Assembly: GCA_963691655.1 (NCBI GenBank)
Contig: OY829326.1
Span: forward strand, 21,750,878 to 21,814,877
Length of the DNA: 64,000 nt
Reading direction: 5' to 3'
Source of the DNA: Toxonevra muliebris
Taxonomy: Eukaryota; Arthropoda; Insecta; Diptera; Pallopteridae
Position 1 is the stretch's first letter. Every line of letters begins with the position of its first letter. The position numbers were made by a program, and so were the translations under genes. This document shows, piece by piece, positions 49,538 through 60,679 of the stretch. The notes under the pieces were generated by a model. It did no database searches, was not told where the DNA came from, and saw nothing but the letters and a program-made list of their open reading frames with translations.

Positions 49538-50463
49538 TACACTTTTCATGAAGAGAAATCATAAGATGCTGCTATGATTTTACGCGAGATATCACATTAA
49601 ATAAAAGTTATTTCTTTAGGGAGAATATACTTAAGGGAGAATATACCCCTAGAGTGTCAAAAATGTTGATGTTTTCTTGTAGCTTGAGGTCTTAAGAATG
49701 TCTGGTGAAAATTTAAAGAAAAAATTTGAAGAAATAACTGTTGCTTGCCGCCACCAAGAAGACGAATCAGCAAGTCGTTGCTCAACTTTAAAACACGTTT
49801 TTCTCGAAACCATGTCTTTCAAATCGGTGACCAGAATATCTGATTGACTTCAAACTTATTGTGATTATTAAATACATAACTATCTAGTCTTTGTCGTAGG
49901 ATTTTTTTGTTAGTGGCTTATTTTTTTATCTGCAATATAGTACCAAATTTTTGCCTAAAAATTGCCAACTTCAAACGCCCTTCATTTTGTGAAATAAAAT
50001 TATTTTTAATATCCCCTACGACAAACACTAGTTTGTAGTGTTATTTTTTGGGTTTTTTGTTTCTGCCGATTACAGATGAAATGAAAGTGGTCACCCCGAA
50101 GGACCTTTTTTTGTGGCAGTTGAATGAGTAAACAAATACTCGGTCAATATTGAATTTATTTTTAATAAACAAAAATTATACATATTCTCAAAAGCGAATG
50201 CTTTCATTACAAAAAAAAATCAATCCGACAATTTGTGTAGGCTTTCTTCAAAAAAATTTCAAAAATTGCATTTCTTCGCGCTTCTAGGTGCATATTACCC
50301 CTTAACTTGATTTTTTTTATTATGACAGCGATTTTTGCTAGAGGTTTTCCGTTAAAAATTCTCTTGAAAAAGACTTATACTAGGGTTGAGATTCAGGTTC
50401 AAACAGAAGTAGGTTCGAATTTAGGTTCGGTTCGAAAGCCAAAAGGAGTGAATGCTAATGAAA
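49538..50463. other. Non-coding stretch
   Basis: No gene. A close variant of the dispersed CGAGAAAAACGYGTTTAAAG motif lies inverted at 49786-49806, with one extra T in its T run. Confidence 0.4.
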
Positions 50464-51050
50464 ACTTTACTTTCTCCTCTGCTCCCCTCTCACGCCCCTT
50501 TCTTTTCCTACCTTTCTGTTCTCTCAGCTTCTTATCTTTTCACCTTACTTTCATGCCTCTCTCTTCTTCTCTCCTCTCTCTCGCTTTCTCTATTTCCCCT
50601 TCCTTTATTTCTCCAGTTCTCCCCTTTCTCTTCCTGCCCTTCTCTCTATGTTTCTTTCCACAAATCTCTCTTTCTAACATTTTTCTTTATCCTTTTTTCA
50701 CTAACCTGTGATATCACAATATGCTTAAGTGTGCCTTCAAGCAGAAGGCTGCCACTCCAACCTAACCTAACCTTTTTCACTAACACTCGTCTTTAGTCCT
50801 CTCTTACCCCCTTCTTCGACCCTTTCTCGCTGCGCTGCATGTGTAGAATATTCATGAATGGAAGCTTCTAATCTCTTTTCTACTCTTTCTCTCCTCGCCC
50901 TGATCTCACTTACACTCATTCTTAATATCCCTCCTCGAATCTAACTTACTCTGTGTCCTCCTCTTACTCCATCCTCTATATATTTCACTCACCTTCACTT
51001 TTGATCATCCTTCTTCACCCTCTCTCTTTCCCCATACTTTCTCTTTGGGA
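50464..51050 (+). repeat. Polypyrimidine-rich tract, about 590 bp
   Basis: Extreme C/T bias on the plus strand (CTCTCTCTTCTTCTCTCC-like sequence), interrupted by the short SINE tail at 50706-50772. The overlapping frames of 114-134 codons are low-complexity artefacts. Confidence 0.75.
50706..50772 (+). mobile_element. 5'-truncated SINE tail insertion
   Basis: Reads CTGTGATATCACAATATGCT, then GGCTGCCACTCC and tandem AACCT units, the 3' end of the SINE at 12439. A 12-bp target duplication TTTTTCACTAAC flanks it at 50694-50705 and 50773-50784. Confidence 0.8.
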
Positions 51051-53938
51051 ATCATTTTTCAAGTAGAATTAAAGTAATGTGGTTTTGATATAGATTATAA
51101 AAGAATATTATAAACTATATCTTTGTCAAATTATAGAAAACTAAAAAAATATTCATAATATCTCTATAAGAACTCTGATTGCAGGGTATGGGAAGCTCAC
51201 TCTAATGGGTAAATTCTCAAAAAGCTTTCACTCTTACGAATTTGAAAACAAAACTCGTAGTATTTATATCACTTAGGAATCCTGCTTTTGGCCAAGCTTA
51301 ACAAAATATGACTAATAGTGACTATATGACTCAAAAGGCCCAATACTTCAACTTGGAGCCTGCAAGTAGGAAAAGTGTTTAAAGGTCCTAAGTTCAGTTT
51401 CATTTTCCGAAGCGACGATCATACAAGGAAGTATAAAAGTAATAAATCTAATGTTTATTGCCTTTTTAAACCCTCCCCCCCCCCCCGCCCTGATTTGATT
51501 CAAAATCTCTTGTGGTTAAAAATAATGTTACTTCGTGTTATTAGGCGCTGTAATTAATTTGTAAAATGTTCATATTCATGGAGTATTCTTTCCAGTATTC
51601 TACCAGCCTTACCAGCCTTAATTGAAAGAGTTCTACTAATACTTTGTTTCATGCCTTCAAACAAAACATGAATAGCTGCTTGCCTTCTATGTACCTGTCT
51701 AAACTTAAATCAAGTGTTTGCGGTAAAAGAAACAACAGCAAAATGGAAAAACAATCAAGAAACAAACTCACACGTAGTAAAAGTTTTACACAAATGACTA
51801 CATTGACGAAATGATGAATGGTGCATGCGGGAATTGCGTCAAAGCAATTGAGGCAACCGTGAAATTAGACAAAAAGGACACTCGCACTCACTAGACTTCA
51901 CTTTGTGAACAACTGAAAGCAGCCGCGCGAGCTATGTGACTTGACTGAGTTAATGAATGTCCAAGTGATGAAACGAAAAACTAATAAAAAGAATACGATA
52001 ATTTATTGTTAATTTTTAAATAGAAGGAAAAGGAGAAAAAAAACTCAATATGCTTGAAGTTGAGTCGAGAGTCTAGACAAAGACACACATTTGTTGGTGA
52101 TGTGAGCTTCAAAGGTTCAAATGACAACTGCTGCTGTTGCTAGTTGCTAGATAGAATAAATGTTGCTTCATTCATTGGTTTTAACATAAAAAAAGTAATT
52201 AATTAATCACACACTCGCTGACTTTAAAAAATTGCTAATGTATGCGCGCTTACATTAAAAATTCAATGAATGAATGAGTTTTTCTTATTTACAACTTCAT
52301 TTTAACTAATAATAATTATGTAAGTGCATTCATATTTATGCAATTCCTACATTAAAATACCAAGAAAAAACGAAACACAAACATAATATAAATTATCAAT
52401 TATGTAAATTTTTCCACCATAATTACCATCATAAAAAATAATAAAAAAAACGATTGCAATTTATTTTAATTTTTTCCGATTTTTTTTTTTTTTTTTTTGA
52501 GAATAAATATTATTAAAATATTATTTAAAAAGTCATAAAAATAAACATTTAAAATAATCACCTACTTGTTGTAGAATAGCAAAAACAAAAATCAATTGCT
52601 TATAGCAAATGTGTTTAGCTTTTTAATTTAAGTTTAGCTCTTAGCATTTGGCTTAGAATACCTAGAGTACCTAAGCATCCGCAAAAAAAAAAAAAAAAAA
52701 AACGATAACCACGAAAAAAATTGCAACGCTTAGTTTTAGTCACAATTGCATTTGGCTTTAGTGTTGCAGCAGAGAATTTCATAATAAAACAAACCAACAA
52801 CAATAGTAAAGCAACAGCAGCAAGCAATTCGAATTCGAATTTTGTCGTTGTCGTGACCAATTAGTTGAAAGCGCACTTGTTGTGTTTAAGCGAGTCGATG
52901 TTGCATATTGGTGTTGTTGCTGGCAAAACAAAAAGGGAACTGCAGAGTTGTTGCAAAGTTTTGGCTGTTGCTGCTCATTTTTTGAGCAATGCTGGCAGCA
53001 GCATCAGCTTAGGCGTGCCGTTATTATGCCAACAGCAATTGAATTTGCCAAAACATAAATCTTAATTTTTTTTTTTTTTTGCCTAATATATTTTATTGTT
53101 TTTGTTTTTATTGTTTCTTTTTTGGCACAGTAAAAACATTTAATAAAACAAAAAACGTCATAAGTTACTGCAACAACATTGTGTAACAAAAATGTGGGTG
53201 AAAAAATTGTTGTTTTGTGTATTTAGAAATCTTAAGCTCAATTCCGACTTCTAGAAGTCTAAACCCGAATTTGACGGTTGTTTTTTTTGTATTTTTGAAC
53301 ATACAAGGTTACAATTTGCATATACCAAAATGCAAAATGAGTGAAAGATTCAAGTGAATAAAATATTTTGAATAATATTTCGAAATTTTCGAAAAATCAG
53401 CTGGACTTAAAACCCTAAACATGGACTTACACCAAATTCTCGAATTTTCTTTTCAAAACCAGCACCAACATTTGTGTCAAAGATGCTTTGGCTTGGACCA
53501 TGTATGATGTAGTAACAAGTGTAGTAAAGCAAAATATAGACGATACAACATGTGCGCACATACTTTATGAACCTTGTTTTCTGGTGTATTTATGTCGACG
53601 TTAGTGTCACAACAGGAATAACTAAATATTTTTTTAAATCAAGCTTAGCTTTCAATTTTTAGAAGCATGAAAATGGAATAAGAGTCTGAACTTTTTTTAG
53701 TGTTGAGTAATACCTGTTAGCACTTACGAATCTTGACATTTCCTAATGGGGGGCTTACATTTTTCCACCCCTTTATATATTTTTTTTTTTTTTGGATTCA
53801 TCATCAACGCTGAAAATCTGTAGTGCTTTCATCAACAAGGTGAATTTATTTGTATATAAGTATTTTCATATTTCAGTGCATCAAACAAATGCCAGACTTT
53901 AAACCTAGAAAATTGGTACCTTTTCCCGATCTTTATCT
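51051..53938. other. AT-rich non-coding stretch
   Basis: No supported gene. It contains a C run at about 51475-51486, poly(T) at about 52480-52498, poly(A) at about 52683-52701, and CAA/GTT runs at 52780-53050. Confidence 0.45.
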
Positions 53939-53993
53939 ATAAACTCTTTTTTTTGTTTTTTTTTTTATATTCCTTGGTTTATTTATAGACATA

Positions 53994-55249
53994 AGGAGTG
54001 AGATTGAAAAAATCCCAACACACGTTTTAACTAATAATTTTTTTGGGTGTAAAATTTAAAAATTTCTTTGATCTAGTTATCTTTGAAAAATATGTCAGTT
54101 GTTATTTTTAATGGCAAACATGCTGATCCATCGTGAGTTTGACCAAAATGAGTTAAGAAAAAGAAGTACGTCTTAAAATTATTAAAAAGTTTCAAACAAA
54201 TTCTATTTGGTTTTACAAAAAATTAACCAAAGAATTGAAGGTCTGCCGTCAAACTGTTTCCAATGTCATTAAACAGTTTCAGGAGAATTTGACCATCGAT
54301 AGGAAACCTGGTTCAGGAAGAAAACAAGGACCACATGATATTGGGAAAGTCAAGAAAATGGAAAGCATATTAAAAAGATCTCCAAACACATCTGGTAGAA
54401 AACCTGCCCGATTAGCCCAGCGCTCTGACTATTTGTTGCGAAAAGTTAAAGCCAATGCAGGTTTGAAAACATACAAAGTCCAAAAAGTTCCAGACAGGAA
54501 TGCTGCAAAAAATTTAGACGCCAAAAGTAGGGCTCGGAAATTAAAATCGAATTTCATACGAAAATATTGATGATGTATTTTATTACACAACATCATGACG
54601 ACCTTCCGGGTCAAAATTTTTATGTTGCTGATGCTCGAGGAAATTTCGAAGAACAATTTAGAATCCAAAAGCAGACAAAATTTCCTAAAAAATTCATGGT
54701 ATGGCAAGCTATATGCAGTTGCCGCAACGGCAAAAGAGGCAAGTCATTTGTTACAGTGGGCTCTATAAATACAGAATGTTTGAAAAAAAGACTTCATCCT
54801 TTCATAAGAGAGCATAATGTGTCCACCTATTTTTGACCCAATTTGGCATCATGTCACTATGGCAAGAAAGCTCTGAAGTGGTACCAAAGTAATAACATAG
54901 TTTTTATACCAAGAGAGGCCAATCCTCCAAATTGTCCGGAGCTAAGACCAGTGGAGAGATATTGGGCTCTTGTGAAAAGAAACTTAAAGAGCACAAAAAA
55001 GGTGTCCCAAAATATCGAAGATTTTAAAAGGAGATGGGCAAACTGTTCCAAAAAGGTGTCTGAAACAACTATCAAATCTCTAATGGAAGGCTTACCAAAA
55101 AAGGTCCACGAGTTCATAAATAGTGGTTAGAACTATAAAAGTTATATTTTCTGTAATTTGTAAAATATTATCAATTAAATAAAAAAAAATTAAAACTCTT
55201 AAAAATTATTGAATTTTAAATATGTTAAGATTTTTTCCATCTCACTCCT
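53994..55249 (+). mobile_element. ITmD37E-type mariner, copy B (1256 bp)
   Basis: Same terminal repeats as copy A (AGGAGTGAGATTGAAAAAAT and inverse), flanked by TA at 53992-53993 and 55250-55251. It inserted into the LINE after that had landed, since the LINE parts continue on both sides. Confidence 0.93.
54148..55130 (+). pseudogene. Mariner (DD37E) transposase, broken copy B
   Basis: Same protein as copy A but with different damage. The third codon is TAA where copy A has GAA. A rearranged segment near 54567-54600 has lost the MDDETYV block and thus the first catalytic aspartate. Near 54834-54845 the WLD of the second motif reads stop-P-N, so the second aspartate is also changed. The third motif, PELRPVERYW, is intact, as is the C-terminal part to the stop at 55130 (KKVSETTIKSLMEGLPKKVH). 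Inactive. Confidence 0.9.
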
Positions 55250-55289
55250 TATTATTAATTTTACAAATCTAAATAAGACAAATAATGTA

Positions 55290-56350
55290 TGTATAATAAA
55301 TGCTCCGCTCCTAATTGGAGCATAGGGCGACAACTGTTTCTCTCCACTGACTTCTCTTCAATGCTTTTTTACAGATTTCGCCCCAGAAGCCCACAGACGC
55401 GCAGTTTGGGTGTAGCGTTCTTAGCCAAATATTAGGGTGGCCTCTTCTTTGGCGACTGCTTTGAGGGTTCCACTCAAGTGCCATCTTAGCGATGTTCCCG
55501 CCAATCCAGCACCATTTTCTCTTCTTTGCCTCAGCCTGGATTTCTGTGCTGTTAGTAAGAGTTAGAAGGTCTTCGTTTTAGATGGTGTGGGGCCAGAAAA
55601 CTTGACAAAGAATTCGCAAACACTTATTTAAGAAGACTTGAACTTTTCTACAAATGCTGTCTGAAACTTTCCGCACTGTAAAGTAGGATTGGCTTGACAC
55701 TGTTGTTAAAGATACTTAGTTTTGTGTTACGCGATAATGCCCGCGACCGCCATATTTTATCAAGCTTGTAAAACGCAGTCCGCGCTTTGCAGATCCTCGA
55801 CATTACGTCAGCATCCGCTCCACTCTACTACCTAAATAGCAGAATTGGGTTTCATCCTGGATTGTGACGAATGCTCCGTCTATAATGACGGTGAGTGGTT
55901 CTAGGTTTGATGTTTGCACTCTCATGAACTTGGTTTTAGCTATATTGATTTTGAGCCCAACGCTACCTGCGATGTTAATAAGGGCTTTCAGTTTTGCCTT
56001 AATACCCACTAATTGGTGTAACAGGAAACAAATATCGTCCGCATAGTCCAGATCGTTTAATTTCTGGAAAGGCCTCCATTGAATTCCATCTGGTGCTCTA
56101 AGGTTTATGGTTATTAAAACATTATCAAGAATGGTTATGAAGAGCAGCGGAGACAATACGCAACCTTGACGAACCTCTCTATTGATGGTAAAAGCTTCAC
56201 TATTTTTTTCTTTGGAGCGGACACTGCATTAAGTGTTTGTACACAGGCCCTGTATAAGATGCACTAGTTTATCCGGTATTCCATGATTTCTTAGAGCAGC
56301 CCAAATGGCATTTCTGTTAATTTTATTGAACGCTCTTTCGAAGTCAACAA
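55290..56350 (-). pseudogene. LINE reverse transcriptase and C-terminal region, decayed
   Basis: The minus strand begins FVDFERAFNKINR, then IWAALRNHGIPDKLVHLIQG, a stop, REVRQGCVLSPLLF, LDYADDICFL (catalytic YADD at about 56037-56048), GLKINIAKTKFMRVQT and FCYLGS. It continues after breaks with EIQAEAKKRKWCWIGG, LEWNPQSSRQRRGHPNIW and KALKRSQWREKQL. This order of palm, thumb and RGRP..W..DL tail is that of an APE-type non-LTR retrotransposon (RTE/CR1-like; the clade is not settled). Several stops and frameshifts make it inactive. Confidence 0.85.
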
Positions 56351-56362
56351 ATAAACTCTTTT

Positions 56363-58565
56363 ACACAGTGTAATTAGCAAGTAATAATGCTTACAATTGT
56401 ACTAGAGCGCACACTAAAAACCTAAGCGGTGTTTAGACTTTAAAGTTGCTGACTACATTTACATTAAATGTCTGCCATAATTATTATGTCGCAGTATTTT
56501 CTGCGCGTGTGTGTGTGCTGCAACAGCAAACTAAACAGAAATATGAAGCTTGAATGTCACAGAGACAAAAAAAAACAGTCAATGTCGAGTTTCAAGCATC
56601 AAATTGAGAGTGAGTTGGCGCATTCATTTCACGTTATTCATAATTCTGTTTTTATATCTTTTTAATATTTGTGTTTAATTGTTTAGCAAAAACAACTAAA
56701 AAGCTAAAACTGTTGCACAGCATGTGAGCCAATTGTAAAAATGTAACAAGAACTTTTTTCGTTTTTACTTTAAACGTAAGGCAGTCAGCGTATTTGAAAT
56801 TGGAAATATGGTATGAAATATGTTGAAATTAGATAAATGTATGAATATTTGAATGTTTGTGTGTTTGTGTGTTTGTGTCGTGTCATAAATCTGTCAAAGT
56901 ATAAAATGACAGTTGGCAATGTTAACACTAATTGCTGTGAAATCGCAACACAATTGTAAATTGTAAATTGGCATTGCAGCAACAAACAAAAATACAGTAA
57001 ACAGCCAAGTGTTGCATGTGTGTGTGTGTGTGTATATCTCTACTATGTATGTACGATATGCATAAATAATGCAAATGCATCGAAGAAATAACAAAAACCG
57101 ATACAATTTCAAATGGTTCAAATGCAAAAAGAATTGATTTTCATGCGTCAACGAAAGAGACGTGTGTGAATGTGTGTGTGTCTGTTTCACACAAAACATC
57201 TCAATTAACAAGCAAGCTCAACATGCTTGCTGTTTTTTTTTTGTTTTGTTTTTTTTACTTCATGTGTTCCTCACTGATGCTGTTGTTGCTGCTGCTCTGA
57301 TGATGTTGCAGCATTTTGCTGTTACTATTGCTGTCGCTGCTGATGCTGATGCAAATGTGTAAGCAATTTTCAAAATACAAAATACCGAAAGTGTTAAGCA
57401 AATACTAAAAACACTAGAGAGAAAAAAGTGTGTATGTATCTTGCAAATATTTTGTTTTGAGTTGCATTGCAATTTTTTTGTTGTTGTTTGTTGTCTTATT
57501 TTTAATGCTTCAGGTGTGAGTGGCGTCGCAACAACACCAACAACCAACTGGCAAAGCACTGCAACAATATAATGGCCAAAAGAAGTGGTTGGTTGCAGAA
57601 GAAGCAGCACAACTTGAAGCATTATAACATTGCGTTGTGGCATAAATGCTCATGCATATATGCAACAAAATTTTAAAATTTTTTTTTATTGCAGCTTCTT
57701 CTTCTTCATCATCATCATCATTGTTTTTTCACATGTGCAAAATACTCGTATGTACTTATGTATATATGAATCTACTCCCTGGCAAGTACTTGCCTGCACC
57801 GTCAGTATAAAATGATGTTGCATTCACGCGCGCCCGCTTCATTTAAGCGCATCTTAAAGATATGCGCATACATAATAATCAAAATCAGCAGCAGCATCGA
57901 TTGCTGGCTGCTAGTTGGTGTTGGTGTGATGTGGTGGCGTTGATGCTATGTTGTTGCTGATGTTGTTGATGATGATGGTGAGTTGCTATGAGTATTGCAA
58001 CAAAAGAAAAGTTAGCATTTTCTGTACACGTGATAGAAAGTGTTGAAGAAATTGCTAAAACACTTTGGAAAATATTTACATTTTTTAAATACTGAAGTAG
58101 TCATACATAAATAGTCGAATTCCTTATGTATGTGTATGTGTATTCGAATTTTCCCATAATATAACATATGGTTCCTAAAATACAGAAACTTTGACTGTGG
58201 TTATTCAAAATTTGAAGAAGCTACATTGGAGCTAAAAAATATTGCAATAATTTTGTATTTCATTCATTTGCCTCATTTTATTTTCATTGGCATCTCACCA
58301 TTATTAAAGCAATTTATTGCTCAGTCAGGGTAACTTGAAAAAAGTTTTGATTGGAACTATTGCCTTGGAATGATTTCTTTGAAAATCCCCTTTGAAATCA
58401 TTTTTTCTCGTTCTGTTTCACACCGTTGGAAAAAAAATTCTATGCAATATATTGATGGAAAGTTTTCGAAAACAATCTGGCTTTTCTACATCTAAAAACA
58501 GATAACTTCCCTTCTACAAAATATGCAGATATAAATGAGGAAAATAAATATAAGTACAGTTGGAA
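56363..58565. other. AT-rich non-coding stretch with simple repeats
   Basis: No supported gene. GT runs lie at about 57016-57030 and 57160-57180, and GCTGTT-type runs at 57270-57360 and 57890-57985. A 127-codon minus frame over 57260-57643 is repeat-driven. Confidence 0.4.
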
Positions 58566-59470
58566 CCCAGACCAAAGACCAAACCAAAGACCAGACCAAA
58601 GACCAGACCAAAGATCAGACGAAAGACCAGACCAAAGACCAGACCAAAGACCAGACCAAGGACCAGACCAAAGACCAGACCAAAGACCAGACCAAAGACC
58701 AGACCAGATCAAAGACCAGACCAAAGACCAGACCAAAGACCAGACCAAAGACCAGACCAAAGACCAGACCAGATCAAAGACCAGACCAGATCAAAGACCA
58801 GACCAGATCAAAGACCAGACCAGATCAAAGACCAGACCAGATCAAAGACCAGACCAAAGACCAGACCAAAGACCAGACCAAAGACCAGACCAAAGACCAG
58901 ACCAAAGACCAGACCAAAGACCAGACCAAAGACCAGACCAAAGACCAGACCAAAGACCAGACCAAAGACCAGACCAAAGACCAGACCAAAGACCAGACCA
59001 AAGACCAGACCAAAGATCAGACGAAAGACCAGACGAAAGACCAGACCAAAGACCAGACCAAAGACCAGACCAAAGACCAGACCAAAGACCAGACCAAAGA
59101 CCAGACCAAAGACCAGACCAAAGACCAGACCAAAGACCAGACCAAAGACCAGACCAAAGACCAGACCAAAGACCAGACCAAAGACCAGACCAAAGACCAG
59201 ACCAAAGACCAGACCAAAGACCAGACCAAAGACCAGACCAAAGACCAGACCAAAGACCAGACCAAAGACCAGACCAAAGACCAGACCAAAGACCAGACCA
59301 AAGACCAGACCAAAGACCAGACCAAAGACCAGACCAAAGACCAGACCAGACCAAAGACCAGACCAAAGACCAGACCAAAGACCAGACGAAAGACCAGACT
59401 AAAGACCAGACCAAAGACCAGACCAAAGACCAGACAAAAGACCAGACCAGACCAAAGACCAGACCAAAAA
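58566..59470 (+). repeat. Homogeneous 12-bp array CAGACCAAAGAC, about 900 bp
   Basis: About 75 units of CAGACCAAAGAC. Variants are confined to blocks. A higher-order CAGACCAGATCAAAGAC unit (17 bp) recurs several times at about 58700-58850. CAGATCAGACGAAAG units occur near 58612 and 59014, and CAGACTAAAG/CAGACGAAAG units appear at the right end. The middle is almost pure. Five overlapping long frames on both strands result from the 12-bp period. Confidence 0.97.
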
Positions 59471-60585
59471 TGTGAAAAACCACTCAACTGGGTCTGCCCC
59501 CTGCCCAGCATTTTGAGTATTCCCATGAATAATATGAATAATTCAGAAAGATTATTTTATTAAATATGCTGTAAATTGAACCCCCTAGAAGGTTTCAGTA
59601 AAAAAAAATTTTCTCGGCTCAAGTCTACCGGTTCTTCCCGAAATACCATTTCATTTTTCTATAGATTCGTATTAAAAATTAACACAAAACATGTCTTTTA
59701 ATTATGTACTTGTCATTTTTCCAATGTAATTACATAGCACTAGTTAAAGTATGTCCCCACAGTTCGCTTGACAATTTACCTGCGCGAGATTAAAACGATT
59801 TTAAATTGCCAGAAAAAACGAGGGAGAAAATCCAACAATCTTATTAATTCATAAATTTATTTAATGAAATTAATTAAAAAATATTGAGTGAGTTATTGTT
59901 GTTGCAGTAAATTTCCACACGCTTGACATTTTTAACAATATACCCAATAAAATTGAAAACTTGTTACAACAACAACAGAGCAACAACCAATACAACAGCA
60001 GCAGCAACAAACACAACAGCAACTCATTAAGCGTATTTAATAAAAACAACAACAATATCACTATGTATTATTATTATTATTACCGTCAACATGCAACATT
60101 TTCACTATATTTGCAGCTTATATTATTCCTGGGACCAGTGTATGTTTGTGTGTGTTTTCGAACATGCCCCGTCGTCTGATCTGACCAGAAGCATTCATAC
60201 CTATGCATGTATGTAGGTATATATTGCCACAACATATCATTTTTATTAACGAAATAATTTAATGAAAATCATTTTGGTTGAATGAAAATAAATATATAAA
60301 AACAAAATGAATATATAAACGGGGAATTTATAACTCGACGACGTTGAAAAACAAAATAAATACTCAAGTAAAAATTTTAAGTTGCAAGCAATATCACATA
60401 CATACATACATACTTGAGATTATTATTTATTGTGGTTTCTGTTGTTGTTGGTGGTGCATGTACGCGATTTTATTCGATAACTGCTTAACTGGTTGCAATA
60501 TTACGTCTCAATTTACTCTAGGTATATATAAATATGTACATAAATGAACTCATGAGCGTACCTCTACAAATTAAAGGGCAGCTCC
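59471..60585. other. AT-rich non-coding stretch
   Basis: No supported gene; CAA/CAG runs at about 59965-60055 and an ATT run at about 60066-60083. Confidence 0.45.
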
Positions 60586-60597
60586 AGGTATCAGTAA

Positions 60598-60667
60598 GGT
60601 TAGGTTGGAGTGGCTGTCGAGAGACACACTTAGGCCTGAACGACCCATTGTGATACCACATAGTTAT
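60598..60667 (-). mobile_element. 5'-truncated SINE tail insertion, second case
   Basis: Minus-strand tail of the SINE at 12439: the plus strand reads GGTTAGGTTGGAGTGGCTGT, CGAGAGACACACTTAGGCC and CATTGTGATACCACATAG. The exact 12-bp target duplication AGGTATCAGTAA is at 60586-60597 and 60668-60679. Confidence 0.88.
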
Positions 60668-60679
60668 AGGTATCAGTAA

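Larger units (their letters stand above)
53951..56350 (-). mobile_element. 5'-truncated LINE with target duplication, hosting mariner copy B
   Basis: Bounded by the 12-bp direct repeat ATAAACTCTTTT at 53939-53950 and 56351-56362. The minus-strand 3' end is an A-rich tail (plus-strand poly(T) at about 53945-53967) and the 5' end breaks off inside the reverse transcriptase. Without the mariner the insertion is about 1.14 kb. These are signs of target-primed reverse transcription with 5' truncation. The mariner at 53994 lies in its 3' untranslated part. Confidence 0.8.

Noticed and set aside
52865..53065. 66-codon plus-strand frame (LLCLSESMLHIGVVAGKTKR)
   Set aside because: Dominated by GTT/GCT-type runs; no domain or conserved context.
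57260..57643. 127-codon minus-strand frame with hydrophobic start
   Set aside because: Leucine/valine-rich only because of TTG/GTT trinucleotide runs.
58535..59563. 342-codon open frame of TKDQ repeats (and frames on the other strand)
   Set aside because: Created by the 12-bp repeat period, open in several frames on both strands; no start or splice support.
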